From positions 1 through 64,000 of the forward strand of contig MESE01000091.1 of NCBI GenBank assembly GCA_001770855.1: DNA of 64,000 nucleotides, read 5' to 3'. The notes under the pieces are model-generated. The model saw only the letters and a program-made list of their open reading frames with translations. It made no database searches and had not been told where the DNA came from. The position numbers and the translations under genes are program-made. Shown here in pieces: positions 45,387 through 54,519 of the stretch (the first letter of the stretch is position 1; the number at the start of each line of letters is the position of its first letter). This DNA comes from Burkholderiales bacterium RIFCSPLOWO2_02_FULL_57_36. GTDB taxonomy: Bacteria; Pseudomonadota; Gammaproteobacteria; Burkholderiales; Burkholderiaceae_D.

Positions 45387-46277
45387 ATGAAAATCCCGGG
45401 ACTGCGTGGATTGGGAGCCATGGCGCTGATCAAGAAATCGGCCAAGAATTTTTTCGGCGACGACATGACAACGTATGCCGCCGCGCTCGCATACCAAGTG
45501 CTTTTTTCCATCTTTCCATTCATCATTTTCCTGGTTGCGCTACTCGGGTTCTTCCACATCCCGCAATTTTTCGACTGGTTGCGTGAGCAGGCGCAAGTCT
45601 TTATTCCCGGCCAGGCAATGGAGCAGGTAAATCAGGTGATCGAGCAAGTTCAGCAGCCGCAGAGCGGCTTGCTTTCGATCGGCGCGGTCATGGCCCTATG
45701 GGTCGCATCGGCTGCGGTGCGCGCATTAATGAATTCATTGAACGTCGCCTATGACGCGAAGGAAAGCCGGCCCGCCTGGAAGCTGTATCCGCTATCGGTG
45801 GTCTACACCATCGGCATCGCAGCCATGCTGATTCTTGCCGTCGGCATGCTGCTGATCGGGCCGCAGGCAATGGAATGGGTGGCGCTGCGGGTGGGGATGG
45901 AACAGCTGTTCGTGACCTTGTGGACATGGTTGCGCTGGCCGGTATCTTTTCTGCTATTGATCCTGGTGGTGGCCATTATTTACTGGGCTGCACCGAACGT
46001 TCGACAAAGGTTCCGTTTCATTACGCCCGGCGCATTCATCTCGGTTCTGGTATGGATCGCGGCGTCGCTCGGCTTCGGCTATTACGTAAGCAATTTTGCC
46101 GACTACGGCGCGATGTACGGCAGTCTGGGCGCTATCGTGGTCTTGCTTTTATATTTCTATATTTCCGCCGCGGTCCTGCTGTTCGGCGCGGAAGTCAATG
46201 CGGTGATCGAGCGCCATGCGAAAGAACCGGAACCGGCCCGTGAACGCGCGCCGGCGCAGCGGCACAGCCTGGCATAA
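45387..46277 (+). CDS. YihY/BrkB family membrane protein
   Basis: A 296-residue inner-membrane protein with six predicted helices and YihY hallmarks: DMTTYAAALAYQVLFSIFP, WVASAAVRALMNSLNVAYDA, RFRFITPGAFISVLVWIAAS and GSLGAIVVLLLYFYISAAVLLFGAEVNAV. Earlier annotation of this family as RNase BN is incorrect; the function is uncertain. AAGGAGATCGGTC precedes the ATG. Confidence 0.93.
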   Translation: MKIPGLRGLGAMALIKKSAKNFFGDDMTTYAAALAYQVLFSIFPFIIFLVALLGFFHIPQFFDWLREQAQVFIPGQAMEQVNQVIEQVQQPQSGLLSIGAVMALWVASAAVRALMNSLNVAYDAKESRPAWKLYPLSVVYTIGIAAMLILAVGMLLIGPQAMEWVALRVGMEQLFVTLWTWLRWPVSFLLLILVVAIIYWAAPNVRQRFRFITPGAFISVLVWIAASLGFGYYVSNFADYGAMYGSLGAIVVLLLYFYISAAVLLFGAEVNAVIERHAKEPEPARERAPAQRHSLA

Positions 46278-46447
46278 GGATATGGTTTTCGGGCTACGCG
46301 CGGAATCCATGCGGCACGTGTGGCGCCCATGAAAGAGACTGTTTTCCATCGACCCCGGGATTGTATTGACGGCAGGAAAATGTGCAATCCCCTTGATGCG
46401 CTCGGGAGAGTTTTTTTAAAAAAATAGGCTGATTCCGGAGCGTACAG

Positions 46448-46482
46448 TTGTCCACATTAACTGTGGTCAACTCTGTGGATAA
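46448..46482. promoter_or_regulatory. Cluster of three DnaA-box-like 9-mers
   Basis: TTGTCCACA (46448-46456, plus), TTGACCACA (46462-46470, minus) and the consensus TTATCCACA (46474-46482, minus) fall within 35 bp. No replication gene is near, so this is more likely a DnaA-binding regulatory or titration site than an origin. Confidence 0.5.
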
Positions 46483-46530
46483 CTCGTCTTGGGCTTTCCT
46501 ATCTACATGATATGCAAGGAAATTTTACGT

Positions 46531-46544
46531 TTGATACATATCAA
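46531..46544 (+). promoter_or_regulatory. Perfect FNR/Anr-type box
   Basis: TTGATACATATCAA matches the FNR consensus TTGATnnnnATCAA exactly and is followed by GG as in many Anr sites. It is centred about 82 bp before the ATG at 46620; a start of transcription near 46579 would put it at about -41.5, the class II activation position. Confidence 0.72.
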
Positions 46545-46619
46545 GGCAAATCACCCTAGATGTAGCGCAAGCTAAAACTTGAATGATGGAACTGTTCTTG
46601 CACGGCGCAGCTCAAAATC

Positions 46620-49121
46620 ATGAAGTGGCTTCTCTCCTCAATACAATTCCTATTTATGCATCCGAATGGAACATCCGCTAAATCTGCGCCAACCGAGTCC
46701 GCCGCTTCATCCTTGACCACTTCTGCCACCGACACTTCGGCGCGGCCTGTTCCCGGTACCGGCGTGATGACGGCGATCGTGGTGCTGCTGACAATTGCGA
46801 CGCTGTACTTCGGCCGCGATATCTTTATTCCTTTTACGCTTGCGATACTTTTGAGCTTTCTACTGGCACCGCTTGTGAACGGGCTGCGCCATATTCGCAT
46901 ACCGCGTGCGCCCGCAGTGATCCTGGTCGTGACGTTCGCTTTTTCGGTATTGGCTGGGATATCGGTGCTGGTCGGCAGCCAACTGGTAAATCTTGCCAAC
47001 AACCTGCCAAGCTACCAGCAAACCATGCAGGAAAAAATTCGCGCCATCCGCGCCGCGGCGCCGGGCGGAGGTGCGCTGGATCGTACGACCGAAGTAGTCC
47101 AGGCGCTGGGCGAAGAGTTGGCGGCATCGACCGGCAATCCGGCGGACAGCAGAACCGTAGCGAAAAAAAAGAAGCAGGAACCGCTTTCGGTGCGAATTGA
47201 AAGGGGAAACGGCTCAACATACGAGACCGCGCGATCATTGATCACACCGCTGCTCGGGCCGCTCGGCACGGCGGGCATTGTAGTGGTTTTCATCATCTTC
47301 GTGCTGCTTCAGCCAAGCGATTTGCGCGATCGTTTCATTCGCCTGGCCGGCGGCGACTTGCATCGCACCACCGAAGGAATCAACGATGCCGCTGCCAGGG
47401 TCAGCCGCTATCTGCTCATGCAACTGATCGTCAACGCCTCCTACGGCATTCCGGTCGGTATCGGACTGTACTTCATCGGTGTTCCCGGTGCATTTCTCTG
47501 GGCGTTGCTCGCAACGCTGTTGCGCTTCATTCCGTACCTGGGGCCGTTCATGGCCGCTCTTTTTCCGCTTGTTCTTGCGTTCGCCGTGGAGCCGGGCTGG
47601 AACATGTTCCTGTGGACGCTGGCGCTGGTGCTGACGCTGGAATTGATCAGCAACAACCTGATCGAGCCGTGGCTGTACGGATCGAGCACCGGCCTGACGC
47701 CGGTCGCGGTGATCCTGTCGGCGATCTTCTGGACGCTGTTATGGGGACCGGTCGGCCTGATCATGGCGACGCCGCTCACCGTGTGCCTGGTGGTCTTGGG
47801 ACGTTATGTGCCGCAGCTCAAATTTCTCGATGTGCTGCTCGGCAGCGAACCGGTGCTGACGCCGGAGGAGCGCCTTTATCAGCGGCTGCTGACCGGTAAC
47901 GTGGAAGAAGCGATCGAAATCGCGGAGGGGGAGGTGCAGGAAAATTCACTGCTGGAATTTTACGATAACGTCGGTCTGGCGACGTTGCGGCTGGCCGAGA
48001 GCGAACTTGAGCGCAGTGTATTCGTCGGGGAGCGCGGGAAAATATCGGACGGCATGCGCGCGGTGATCGACGACCTAAGGCAGCAGGCGGGAAAGATGGA
48101 AAATGAATCGAGTGAAGCGCGTGCCGGTCAGTGGCGCGGCGCGCTGACGCTGTGCATTGCCGGACGCGGGGAACTGGACGGCGTGGCCGCAACGATGCTC
48201 GCGCACGGACTGGAAAGCCGCGGCATCGATGCGCGTCTGGTGCCGGCGTCCGCTCTCGGACTCGACAGCATCGGCAATCTCGATCTGGTCGGCGTTGAAG
48301 TAGTCTGCGTTTCCTATCTGAATCCCCAGCCGCAAACCTATGCACGCTTCGTATGCCGGCGCCTGAAGCGGCGCGCACCGCATCTCAAGATCGTGCTGGG
48401 CGTATGGAATCTGGCGGCGGATGCATTGCCGCCGACTGAATTCGCATCGGCCGTCGGAGCCGATGCCGCCGTAGCGACGGTGACGGACGCGGTGCGCCAG
48501 GTCGAAGAAATGATAGGGCGGGCGGACGTGCCGGCAATGGTGCCGCCGCCGATTCCGGCGGATGAACAGGAACGTCTGGACGCGTTGTACGGCAGCGGTG
48601 CGCTCGACGCGCGCAGCCGGGGCAAGTTCGATCAGGTTGCGCGCAAGCTTGCCGGCGCATTCGACGTACCGATTGCGCTGGTGTCGCTGATCGATGAGCA
48701 CTCGCAGTTGTGGAGAGGCGCAGCCGGGTTGCCGGAAGAATTGGAAAAAACCAGAAAGGGTATGCGGGAACACTCGATATGCGGTCACGTGGTTGCAAGC
48801 GGCGCTTCGCTGGTGGTGGAAGATACCATGCGCGATCCGCGCTTTGCCGGCAATCCTTTCCTGCGCGAACACGGCATTCGTTTTTATGCAGGCACGCCGC
48901 TCAAGACCGCATCCGGGCACGTGATCGGCACGCTGTGCATCCTGGATCGCAAGCCGCGTACGGTCAACGACCGCGACCTGAAGCTGCTGCAGGTCATTGC
49001 CGACGAGTTGATGACGGAAGTGGAGCAGCATGAAATTATCCAGCGCCGCGAGCATCCGGACGCGGAACAATCGAAGCGAAAATATCCGAGCGTCAAGCCG
49101 AAGCCGGCCGCAGCCTCTTGA
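46620..49121 (+). CDS. AI-2E family transporter fused to a Rossmann-like region and GAF domain
   Basis: An unusually long 833-residue AI-2E protein. Residues about 48-405 hold the membrane domain (IPYLGPFMAALFPL, SNNLIEPWLYGSSTGLTPV). Residues about 415-500 are a helical linker seen in longer proteobacterial members. About 505-630 form an alpha/beta region resembling a cobalamin-binding fold but without DxHxxG. About 655-800 are a GAF domain (FDVPIALVSLIDEHSQLW, HSICGHVVASG, LKTASGHVIGTLCILD). It may gate export by a sensed signal. The FNR box upstream points to control by oxygen. An alternative start is the ATG at 46656. Confidence 0.88.
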   Translation: MKWLLSSIQFLFMHPNGTSAKSAPTESAASSLTTSATDTSARPVPGTGVMTAIVVLLTIATLYFGRDIFIPFTLAILLSFLLAPLVNGLRHIRIPRAPAVILVVTFAFSVLAGISVLVGSQLVNLANNLPSYQQTMQEKIRAIRAAAPGGGALDRTTEVVQALGEELAASTGNPADSRTVAKKKKQEPLSVRIERGNGSTYETARSLITPLLGPLGTAGIVVVFIIFVLLQPSDLRDRFIRLAGGDLHRTTEGINDAAARVSRYLLMQLIVNASYGIPVGIGLYFIGVPGAFLWALLATLLRFIPYLGPFMAALFPLVLAFAVEPGWNMFLWTLALVLTLELISNNLIEPWLYGSSTGLTPVAVILSAIFWTLLWGPVGLIMATPLTVCLVVLGRYVPQLKFLDVLLGSEPVLTPEERLYQRLLTGNVEEAIEIAEGEVQENSLLEFYDNVGLATLRLAESELERSVFVGERGKISDGMRAVIDDLRQQAGKMENESSEARAGQWRGALTLCIAGRGELDGVAATMLAHGLESRGIDARLVPASALGLDSIGNLDLVGVEVVCVSYLNPQPQTYARFVCRRLKRRAPHLKIVLGVWNLAADALPPTEFASAVGADAAVATVTDAVRQVEEMIGRADVPAMVPPPIPADEQERLDALYGSGALDARSRGKFDQVARKLAGAFDVPIALVSLIDEHSQLWRGAAGLPEELEKTRKGMREHSICGHVVASGASLVVEDTMRDPRFAGNPFLREHGIRFYAGTPLKTASGHVIGTLCILDRKPRTVNDRDLKLLQVIADELMTEVEQHEIIQRREHPDAEQSKRKYPSVKPKPAAAS

Positions 49122-49188
49122 ACTTGGCTAACGCCGCGCGGCAGCATCAGCCGCGGCGCGCAACCAGCGCAACCCCGGCGCAAGTGAC

Positions 49189-49764
49189 TCACTTCCCGTT
49201 AGTCCTGCGCCTCAGTTCGATAATTCTCGTTACGATGAGGTCCAAGAAAAACAAGAGGATTAACTGAGCTAAAACGACAGCGATATATTTGTCAGGTGTT
49301 TGCGAAAATGGATTCCAGTCCGCTCTTGCGAAGAATAATAGAGTAAACCCGACAACATAAAAAACATTGAAAAACAGCCATAGTATCTGCTCCGTGTATG
49401 CCCCTTTTCGCACCATGGTAGCCACTATCCAGAATGTAGACGGGGTAAGGGTCGCCACCATTAACAATGCAGATAGCTCGATGTTTTTAATGAAAAACCC
49501 AGCGAACAACCAAATAGCCCACGATAAAATAGCCAGCGCGAACCCCACATAAAACGGCGCACCGCCTTCCAGCTTTTCTTTCTCTACATCTTCAAAATAT
49601 GCTTCGTCATCGATCCAAAATTTTATTCGCAAAGCCAGCATTAAAAAAAACAACAAAATTATGTTCAATGAGATATCGGCGAAATTATCTCTCCCTATTC
49701 CAGTAATCATTGCGCCGATATTGAGAGTTACGAATGTTCTGTGCAGCAAGTGAATTCTGTTCAT
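49189..49764 (-). CDS. Hypothetical membrane protein (191 aa)
   Basis: A protein with about five predicted membrane helices, a short acidic cytoplasmic loop (DDEAYFEDVEKEKLEGG) and a basic C-terminus (ELRRRTNGK). I do not recognise a family. The gene is clearly less GC-rich than its neighbours, suggesting recent acquisition. It is convergent with the AI-2E/GAF gene. Confidence 0.72.
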   Translation of the reverse strand: MNRIHLLHRTFVTLNIGAMITGIGRDNFADISLNIILLFFLMLALRIKFWIDDEAYFEDVEKEKLEGGAPFYVGFALAILSWAIWLFAGFFIKNIELSALLMVATLTPSTFWIVATMVRKGAYTEQILWLFFNVFYVVGFTLLFFARADWNPFSQTPDKYIAVVLAQLILLFFLDLIVTRIIELRRRTNGK

Positions 49765-50438
49765 GCGATATTTCTCCTTTCTCTTTTACGCGTGCTGCAA
49801 TGTCTGCCGCAAAGTTTGGGGGATAAAATAAGTACTGACGTAGACATTGGTCATTTGAATCCACTATAAGTAGCTTGCCTGTTGGTTCCGCGGCAGGGGT
49901 GCTGTGGTTTTATGCAGGTCTAATGACTCCCATGGCGCGTCACACATGGCGAAGCAGCGCAGGACAATAATCGTTCGGCATCGGAGTGAACTTTTTAAAT
50001 GCGTGGGTATCGAAATTTGCATGGATGTTGTCCAAAATTTCGTAAGTGGCTGATATGCATCAATGAGCCGGCCTTTGATGAAGCATAGGCATCGATAGAT
50101 CGGAAAATGCAACAGGTTTGAAATGATCCAGTGCAATGCATGGCTGAACCATTTTCAACAGTTTTCCTGCGCCAGCGCAGAAAATGGCAATGTTGAAGTG
50201 AATCAGGTATCAGCGGCACGCATATCTGATATCACGATTGAAAAGCATACTTTTGGCGCACAGGACGTTATAGTTCAGTTGTCTCCTCCACCCTCCTAAA
50301 GGTTGGATTTAGCCCGCAACTGCAAGGTTCGCGGGCTTTTTTATGTGCGCACGGCATGTGCGTTCCTGGAAATGCAGTTCCTTCGGCAAGCCGTCCCGAT
50401 TTGAACCCGCTCCATTTTCTGCGGCCGCCGGTACGGCG
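49765..50438. other. Long intergenic region with an orphan terminator
   Basis: This 674-bp gap has no convincing protein gene. It is fairly AT-rich. An interrupted inverted repeat runs from CCATTTTC (about 50150) to GAAAATGG (about 50187) around TGCGCCAGCGCA. A strong plus-strand terminator at 50311-50346 has no annotated gene before it, so a small RNA or a lost gene is possible. Confidence 0.6.
50311..50346 (+). terminator. Rho-independent terminator without an annotated upstream gene
   Basis: AGCCCGCAAC pairs with GTTCGCGGGCT (one bulge) around TGCAAG and is followed by six T. No plus-strand coding gene ends in the preceding kilobase. Confidence 0.8.
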
Positions 50439-51044
50439 TCAGTCGCTTGTTTTTTCCATGCTGCCGGTTCCAGGCGCGATATCGATGATGAGCGAAAACA
50501 GCTTGGCGAAATCATTTTTGATCAAGGCGCCGGTCAGCGGATCGTGAATACCCGAAAATCCCGCATCGATTGCAATCCAGTCCTCTTGCGTCAGGAAGCG
50601 CGCCGCACCGGTGAGCACGATATCTTCTTCCAGGCGCATATGGGCGATTTGGAATAGCGCATATTCTTCCACCAGCTTGCGAAGCGGCGGAAAAGCCGAT
50701 GCTCCCGCAAGTTCGAAACGCGCGAGCGCATGTTGAATGCCCCGTACCAGCCCCGCGCCTTGCGCATGCTGGAATTCGAGCTCTGCAAGTGTTATATCGA
50801 GCTCCGAAGTGCGATGCCGGAGCCGGGCAAACAGATAGCGGTCTTCCTTGGGGTGATGCACGCGCTCCGGATAGCCGTCCAAATAGAACAGCATTGCATG
50901 GAATACGCGCGGGTCTGGCGCCTTTTTCCCCTGATCGATTGCGCGTATGAAATAGCGCATGCCATGAACTACGGCCGACAGGTTTTCATGTTCGTCCTGG
51001 ATAATCCTGGTCGCGTTCTGCTGTGCCGCTGATAATACGTGCAT
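50439..51044 (-). CDS. Hemerythrin domain protein
   Basis: A 201-residue helical protein with hemerythrin-type iron ligands: QDEHENLSAVVHGM (His20 region), HHPKEDRYLF, LEFQHAQG and AHMRLEEDIVL. Cytosolic hemerythrins bind O2 or NO-related species and often serve in stress sensing. The C-terminal part (about 160-195) is longer than the minimal fold. AAAGGAACAGGTC precedes the ATG at 51044. Confidence 0.93.
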   Translation of the reverse strand: MHVLSAAQQNATRIIQDEHENLSAVVHGMRYFIRAIDQGKKAPDPRVFHAMLFYLDGYPERVHHPKEDRYLFARLRHRTSELDITLAELEFQHAQGAGLVRGIQHALARFELAGASAFPPLRKLVEEYALFQIAHMRLEEDIVLTGAARFLTQEDWIAIDAGFSGIHDPLTGALIKNDFAKLFSLIIDIAPGTGSMEKTSD

Positions 51045-51267
51045 GACCTGTTCCTTTGAACTCAACAACAAGTAATCTTCGTTGGGCAACGTCGACGCAG
51101 CGACTGCACGATATCGGGGTCGCTCGGAGTTCGAAAATTCCGCAGCCCTTGCGGATGTCGGAGGAAGTCATTGTAGCGAGCCGGAGGGTTCTTGAAAGCT
51201 GGCAAGATGACCTATGCCTCTAGTCATTTAGTGGTACGCGCCTGGTCGGCGTGCCGTTTGAAACAGC

Positions 51268-52779
51268 TTAATTTTCCCAGCGCAGATACTCGCGAGCGGC
51301 AATCAGCTTGGCCCAGGCCAACGGACTCCAGCTGGAATCGGCGAATACCGCGGCGATGACGATCATGGCGCCGCTGACAAGCGGCGGGCCGAGAAGCAGC
51401 GCATTCGTTTCGAGCCGGCCGCGCCGCTCGACATGTTCGTGCGGCCACGTTTCCGGCGTGCGCATGAACCATGCTCGATACAGGATCGGCAGGAAGTAGG
51501 CGGCATTGAGCAGGCTCGACGCCGTCAATACCCAGATTGCCCATTCCGCGCCTGCCGCGTACGCGCCCTCCGCCAGATGATGCTTGCTGACATAGCCCGC
51601 GGTCAGCGGAACGCCGATCATCCCGAGTGCGCCGATACTGAAGGCGAGGGTGGTAGCCGGCATGCGGCGGCCGACACCGTTCATTTCGCTTACGTTGTGC
51701 ACGCCCAGCGTTTCCGCATAATTCCCCGCGCAGAAAAACAGTGTGATTTTCATGATTCCCTGATGCACCAGATGCGCCAGCCCGCCCACTGTGCCGATCG
51801 GGCCATAGAGTGCAACGCCAAGCACGATGTACGACACCTGGCTGATGGTGGAATAGGCGAGGCGACGCTTGAGATCGTCTTGCCACAGTGCGCGCAGCGA
51901 TCCCCAAATGATGGTGATCGAGGCCATGATCGCCAGCGGTGTGAGCAGGTCCAGCGACTGCGTGAATTCGACACCGTAGACTTCATACACCACCCGCACG
52001 ATACCGAATGCACCGGCCTTGACCACCGCCACCGCATGCAGCAGCGCGGACACCGGCGCCGGCGCGACCATCGCCTGCGGCAGCCAGCCGTGCAGGGGAA
52101 CCAGGGCCGCCTTCACACCGACGCCGGCGATCAACAAAAGGAATATCACGCGCAACTGGTTGGCATACTCCGGCGCCAGTTGCGACACCGAGCCGCCCGG
52201 CACGAACTCCACGCGTCCGAGCAGCCCATACAGCCAGACCACGCCGGTGAGCAGAACCGCGCCGCCGGCCAGCGTGTACGCGAGGTATACGTTGCCTGCG
52301 CGAAGCGATTTCTCGGTGCCGCGATGTACCACCAGCGGATAGGTGGACAGCGTAAGCAGTTCGTAAAAGAAAAAGAAGGTAAACAGGTTGCCGGCCATTG
52401 CCACGCCGACGGTCGCCGTGACGCACAGGCTGAAAAATCCGAAGAAGCGGCTGCGATTCGGCGAACCCTCCAGATAACCCACCGCATACACCGTGGTCAG
52501 GAACCACAGCGCTGCCGACAGCGTCACGAACAGCATTGCCAGCGCATCGGCATGCAGCACCAGCTCCAGGCCGGGCAGCACTGCATGGCGAAATTCGTAT
52601 TGCTCATCGCGCGTCACGCCCCACAGCATGAATCCGATCAGCAGCAGCTTCACGCTCGCGCCGACGAGGTTGAGGGTCGTGCGCATGATGCGGCGCCGTT
52701 CCGGCAAAGCGAAGATGATGAGGCCGGGAACCAGCGAACTGGCCAGCACCAGCAACGGCAGCGCCTGGTTCCAGGTCAT
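51268..52779 (-). CDS. Second MrpD-like proton-translocating subunit
   Basis: A 503-residue, about 14-helix antiporter-like subunit of the NuoL/M/N superfamily. Conserved charged sites are kept: Glu in FFFYELLTLSTYP, Lys in AGVGVKAALVPLHGWLP, Lys in AVAVVKAGAFG and Lys in GYVSKHHL. It is the last gene of the Mrp-type operon, overlapping the preceding gene by 4 bp. It likely fills the NuoL-like role of the missing MrpA N-domain. Confidence 0.9.
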   Translation of the reverse strand: MTWNQALPLLVLASSLVPGLIIFALPERRRIMRTTLNLVGASVKLLLIGFMLWGVTRDEQYEFRHAVLPGLELVLHADALAMLFVTLSAALWFLTTVYAVGYLEGSPNRSRFFGFFSLCVTATVGVAMAGNLFTFFFFYELLTLSTYPLVVHRGTEKSLRAGNVYLAYTLAGGAVLLTGVVWLYGLLGRVEFVPGGSVSQLAPEYANQLRVIFLLLIAGVGVKAALVPLHGWLPQAMVAPAPVSALLHAVAVVKAGAFGIVRVVYEVYGVEFTQSLDLLTPLAIMASITIIWGSLRALWQDDLKRRLAYSTISQVSYIVLGVALYGPIGTVGGLAHLVHQGIMKITLFFCAGNYAETLGVHNVSEMNGVGRRMPATTLAFSIGALGMIGVPLTAGYVSKHHLAEGAYAAGAEWAIWVLTASSLLNAAYFLPILYRAWFMRTPETWPHEHVERRGRLETNALLLGPPLVSGAMIVIAAVFADSSWSPLAWAKLIAAREYLRWEN

Positions 52780-54221
52780 GGCGCAACGGCCAGGTTGACC
52801 AGATCGCCGGCGCGCAAGCCCAATAACAGGCTGGCCAGGGCGAGTATGAATGCCGGCCATTCCAGCATGCGCGGCAGGCGGCGGAAGGTGGTGCTTTGTT
52901 CAGCCTTCAGAAATGCGTGGCGCAGCACCTTGAATACGTACGCGGCCGTGAGCAGTCCGCCGACGATCATGACCAGGATCAGTCCCCATTGCCGGCTGCT
53001 GATGGCCGCATCGATCAGCAGCCACTTGGCGAGAAAGCCGGACGACGGAGGCAGGCCCATCAGCGTCACGCCGGCCATGGAAAACGTGAACAGGGTGAGC
53101 GGCAGACGGCTGGAAATGCCGCCCAGGTGCGCAATCTCGTCATGACCGGTCGACAGGATCACCGCACCCGCGGCGGCGAACATCGCGGCCTTGGCCAGGC
53201 CGTGCGCGAATATCTGCATCACGACACCCTGCGTGGCACTTTGCACTGTTTCCGGCGGCGTTTGCGTTACCAGCGGAAAGAGCAGGAACAGGTAGCCGAT
53301 CTGCGCCACGGTGGAATAGGCGACCAGCATTTTCAGGTGCGCCTGCCGCAGCGCCATGAATGAACCCCATAGAATCGCAGCGCCGCCCAGCATGCCGAGC
53401 AGTTGCGCCGCTGCAGGCACCGTCAAGGGCATGTACAGCGTGAGCCAGAGCCGCATGATCAGGTAAAACGATGCCTTGATCACCAGCGCCGACAGCAGCG
53501 CGGACACCGGCGCGGGCGCGCCGCCATGGGCCGGCGGCAGCCAGAATTGAAACGGCACCAGAGCGGTCTTGAGCATTAGTCCGGTCAGCATCAGCCCGGC
53601 TGCCAGCAATACCGCAGCCGGCGCATTTTCGTTCACCAGCGGCGCCAGTACCGAAAGCGAAACGCTGCCATAGGTACCGTACAGCAAAGCGACTCCCAAC
53701 AGATACGCGCCGGAACCGAGCAGCGTGGCAAACAGGTAGCGCAACGCAGCCACGATTGCCGGTGCGCCGCCGCCGCCGGACGCGACCAGGCCGACTGCGG
53801 CCAGCCCCACCAGTTCCAGCGTGACATAGATATTGAATACGTCGGCGGACAGGAACATGGCATTCATCGCCGCCAGCAAAAATCCGGTCAGCGGCCAGAA
53901 ATAACGACCACATTCCGGATGGACGCGGAAATACGCGCGTGCGTACAACGCAAGCGGCAACGCCACGGTTTGCGTCAGCAGCAGCATTGCCGCCGCCAAG
54001 CCGTCGGCCAGCAATTCGATGCCGAGCGGCGCATCCCAGCCGCCCACGCTATGCACGCGCACGGCGCCGCCGGAAACATCCTGCGCGACGGTGAGCGCCA
54101 GCGCCAGCTGAACCGCAAGTCCGGCGAACGCGAGCCGCCCGCCGTGCTCCGGGCCGATCACGAATGCCAGGGTCGCCCAAAACAGCGGCAACAGGACGAT
54201 CCACGCAACCGGATCAGTCAT
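52776..54221 (-). CDS. mnhD: MrpD-like proton antiporter subunit
   Basis: A 481-residue NuoL/M/N superfamily membrane subunit with Glu in IYVTLELVGLAAVGL, Lys in LMLKTALVPFQFWLP, Lys in ALVIKASFYL and Lys in GFLAKWLLIDAA. It overlaps the MrpC gene by 8 bp and the next gene by 4 bp. With its paralog it forms the proton and cation path of the complex. Confidence 0.92.
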   Translation of the reverse strand: MTDPVAWIVLLPLFWATLAFVIGPEHGGRLAFAGLAVQLALALTVAQDVSGGAVRVHSVGGWDAPLGIELLADGLAAAMLLLTQTVALPLALYARAYFRVHPECGRYFWPLTGFLLAAMNAMFLSADVFNIYVTLELVGLAAVGLVASGGGGAPAIVAALRYLFATLLGSGAYLLGVALLYGTYGSVSLSVLAPLVNENAPAAVLLAAGLMLTGLMLKTALVPFQFWLPPAHGGAPAPVSALLSALVIKASFYLIMRLWLTLYMPLTVPAAAQLLGMLGGAAILWGSFMALRQAHLKMLVAYSTVAQIGYLFLLFPLVTQTPPETVQSATQGVVMQIFAHGLAKAAMFAAAGAVILSTGHDEIAHLGGISSRLPLTLFTFSMAGVTLMGLPPSSGFLAKWLLIDAAISSRQWGLILVMIVGGLLTAAYVFKVLRHAFLKAEQSTTFRRLPRMLEWPAFILALASLLLGLRAGDLVNLAVAP

Positions 54222-54519
54222 CCGGCGCTTTCCGCGGCAGGCGCATGCCGCCGGTAAGATTGAACAATTGCCGCGCCAGTGCCAGCGCCAGGGCGGTGGC
54301 TGCGACGGAAACCACGATGCCGGTCAGCACCATCGCCTGCGGCACCGGGTCGGGCGTACCGCTGCGCTGGCCAAGGCCGACCAGTACCAGAAACGCGCCG
54401 CTGCCCATCACGTTGAATGCAAGGATCTTGCGCAGAAGATGCTCCTGCAGCACCAGTCCCGCAACGCCGGTTACAAACAGCGCGGCCCCGGCCAAGGCGA
54501 AGATCATTCCCGTGCTCAT
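54214..54519 (-). CDS. mnhC: MrpC-like subunit (NuoK-type)
   Basis: A 101-residue, three-helix protein of the NuoK/MnhC family: FVTGVAGLVLQEHLLRKILAFNVMGSGAFLVLV, then DPVPQAMVLTGIVVSVAATALALAL, the usual family end. It overlaps genes on both sides. Confidence 0.93.
   Translation of the reverse strand: MSTGMIFALAGAALFVTGVAGLVLQEHLLRKILAFNVMGSGAFLVLVGLGQRSGTPDPVPQAMVLTGIVVSVAATALALALARQLFNLTGGMRLPRKAPDD

Larger units (their letters stand above)
46278..46619. other. Regulatory intergenic region
   Basis: This 342-bp region before the long AI-2E gene contains an AT-rich tract (46411-46426), a cluster of DnaA-box-like 9-mers (46448-46482) and a perfect FNR/Anr-type palindrome (46531-46544). The last two are listed separately. 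Confidence 0.7.

Noticed and set aside
46278-46619. Possible origin of replication (DnaA boxes and AT-rich DNA)
   Set aside because: Only three boxes in 35 bp and no dnaA, rep, par or other origin-linked gene nearby; kept as a possible DnaA-binding site only.
50240-50310. tRNA gene or tRNA-derived attachment site
   Set aside because: GTTCAG and CTCCTCCACC recall a tRNA 3' half, but no anticodon arm or matching acceptor strand is present.
51433-53145. 570-codon plus-strand frame across the Mrp subunit genes
   Set aside because: It mirrors the GC-rich membrane-protein genes on the minus strand; its His/Gln/Arg-rich translation has no domain.
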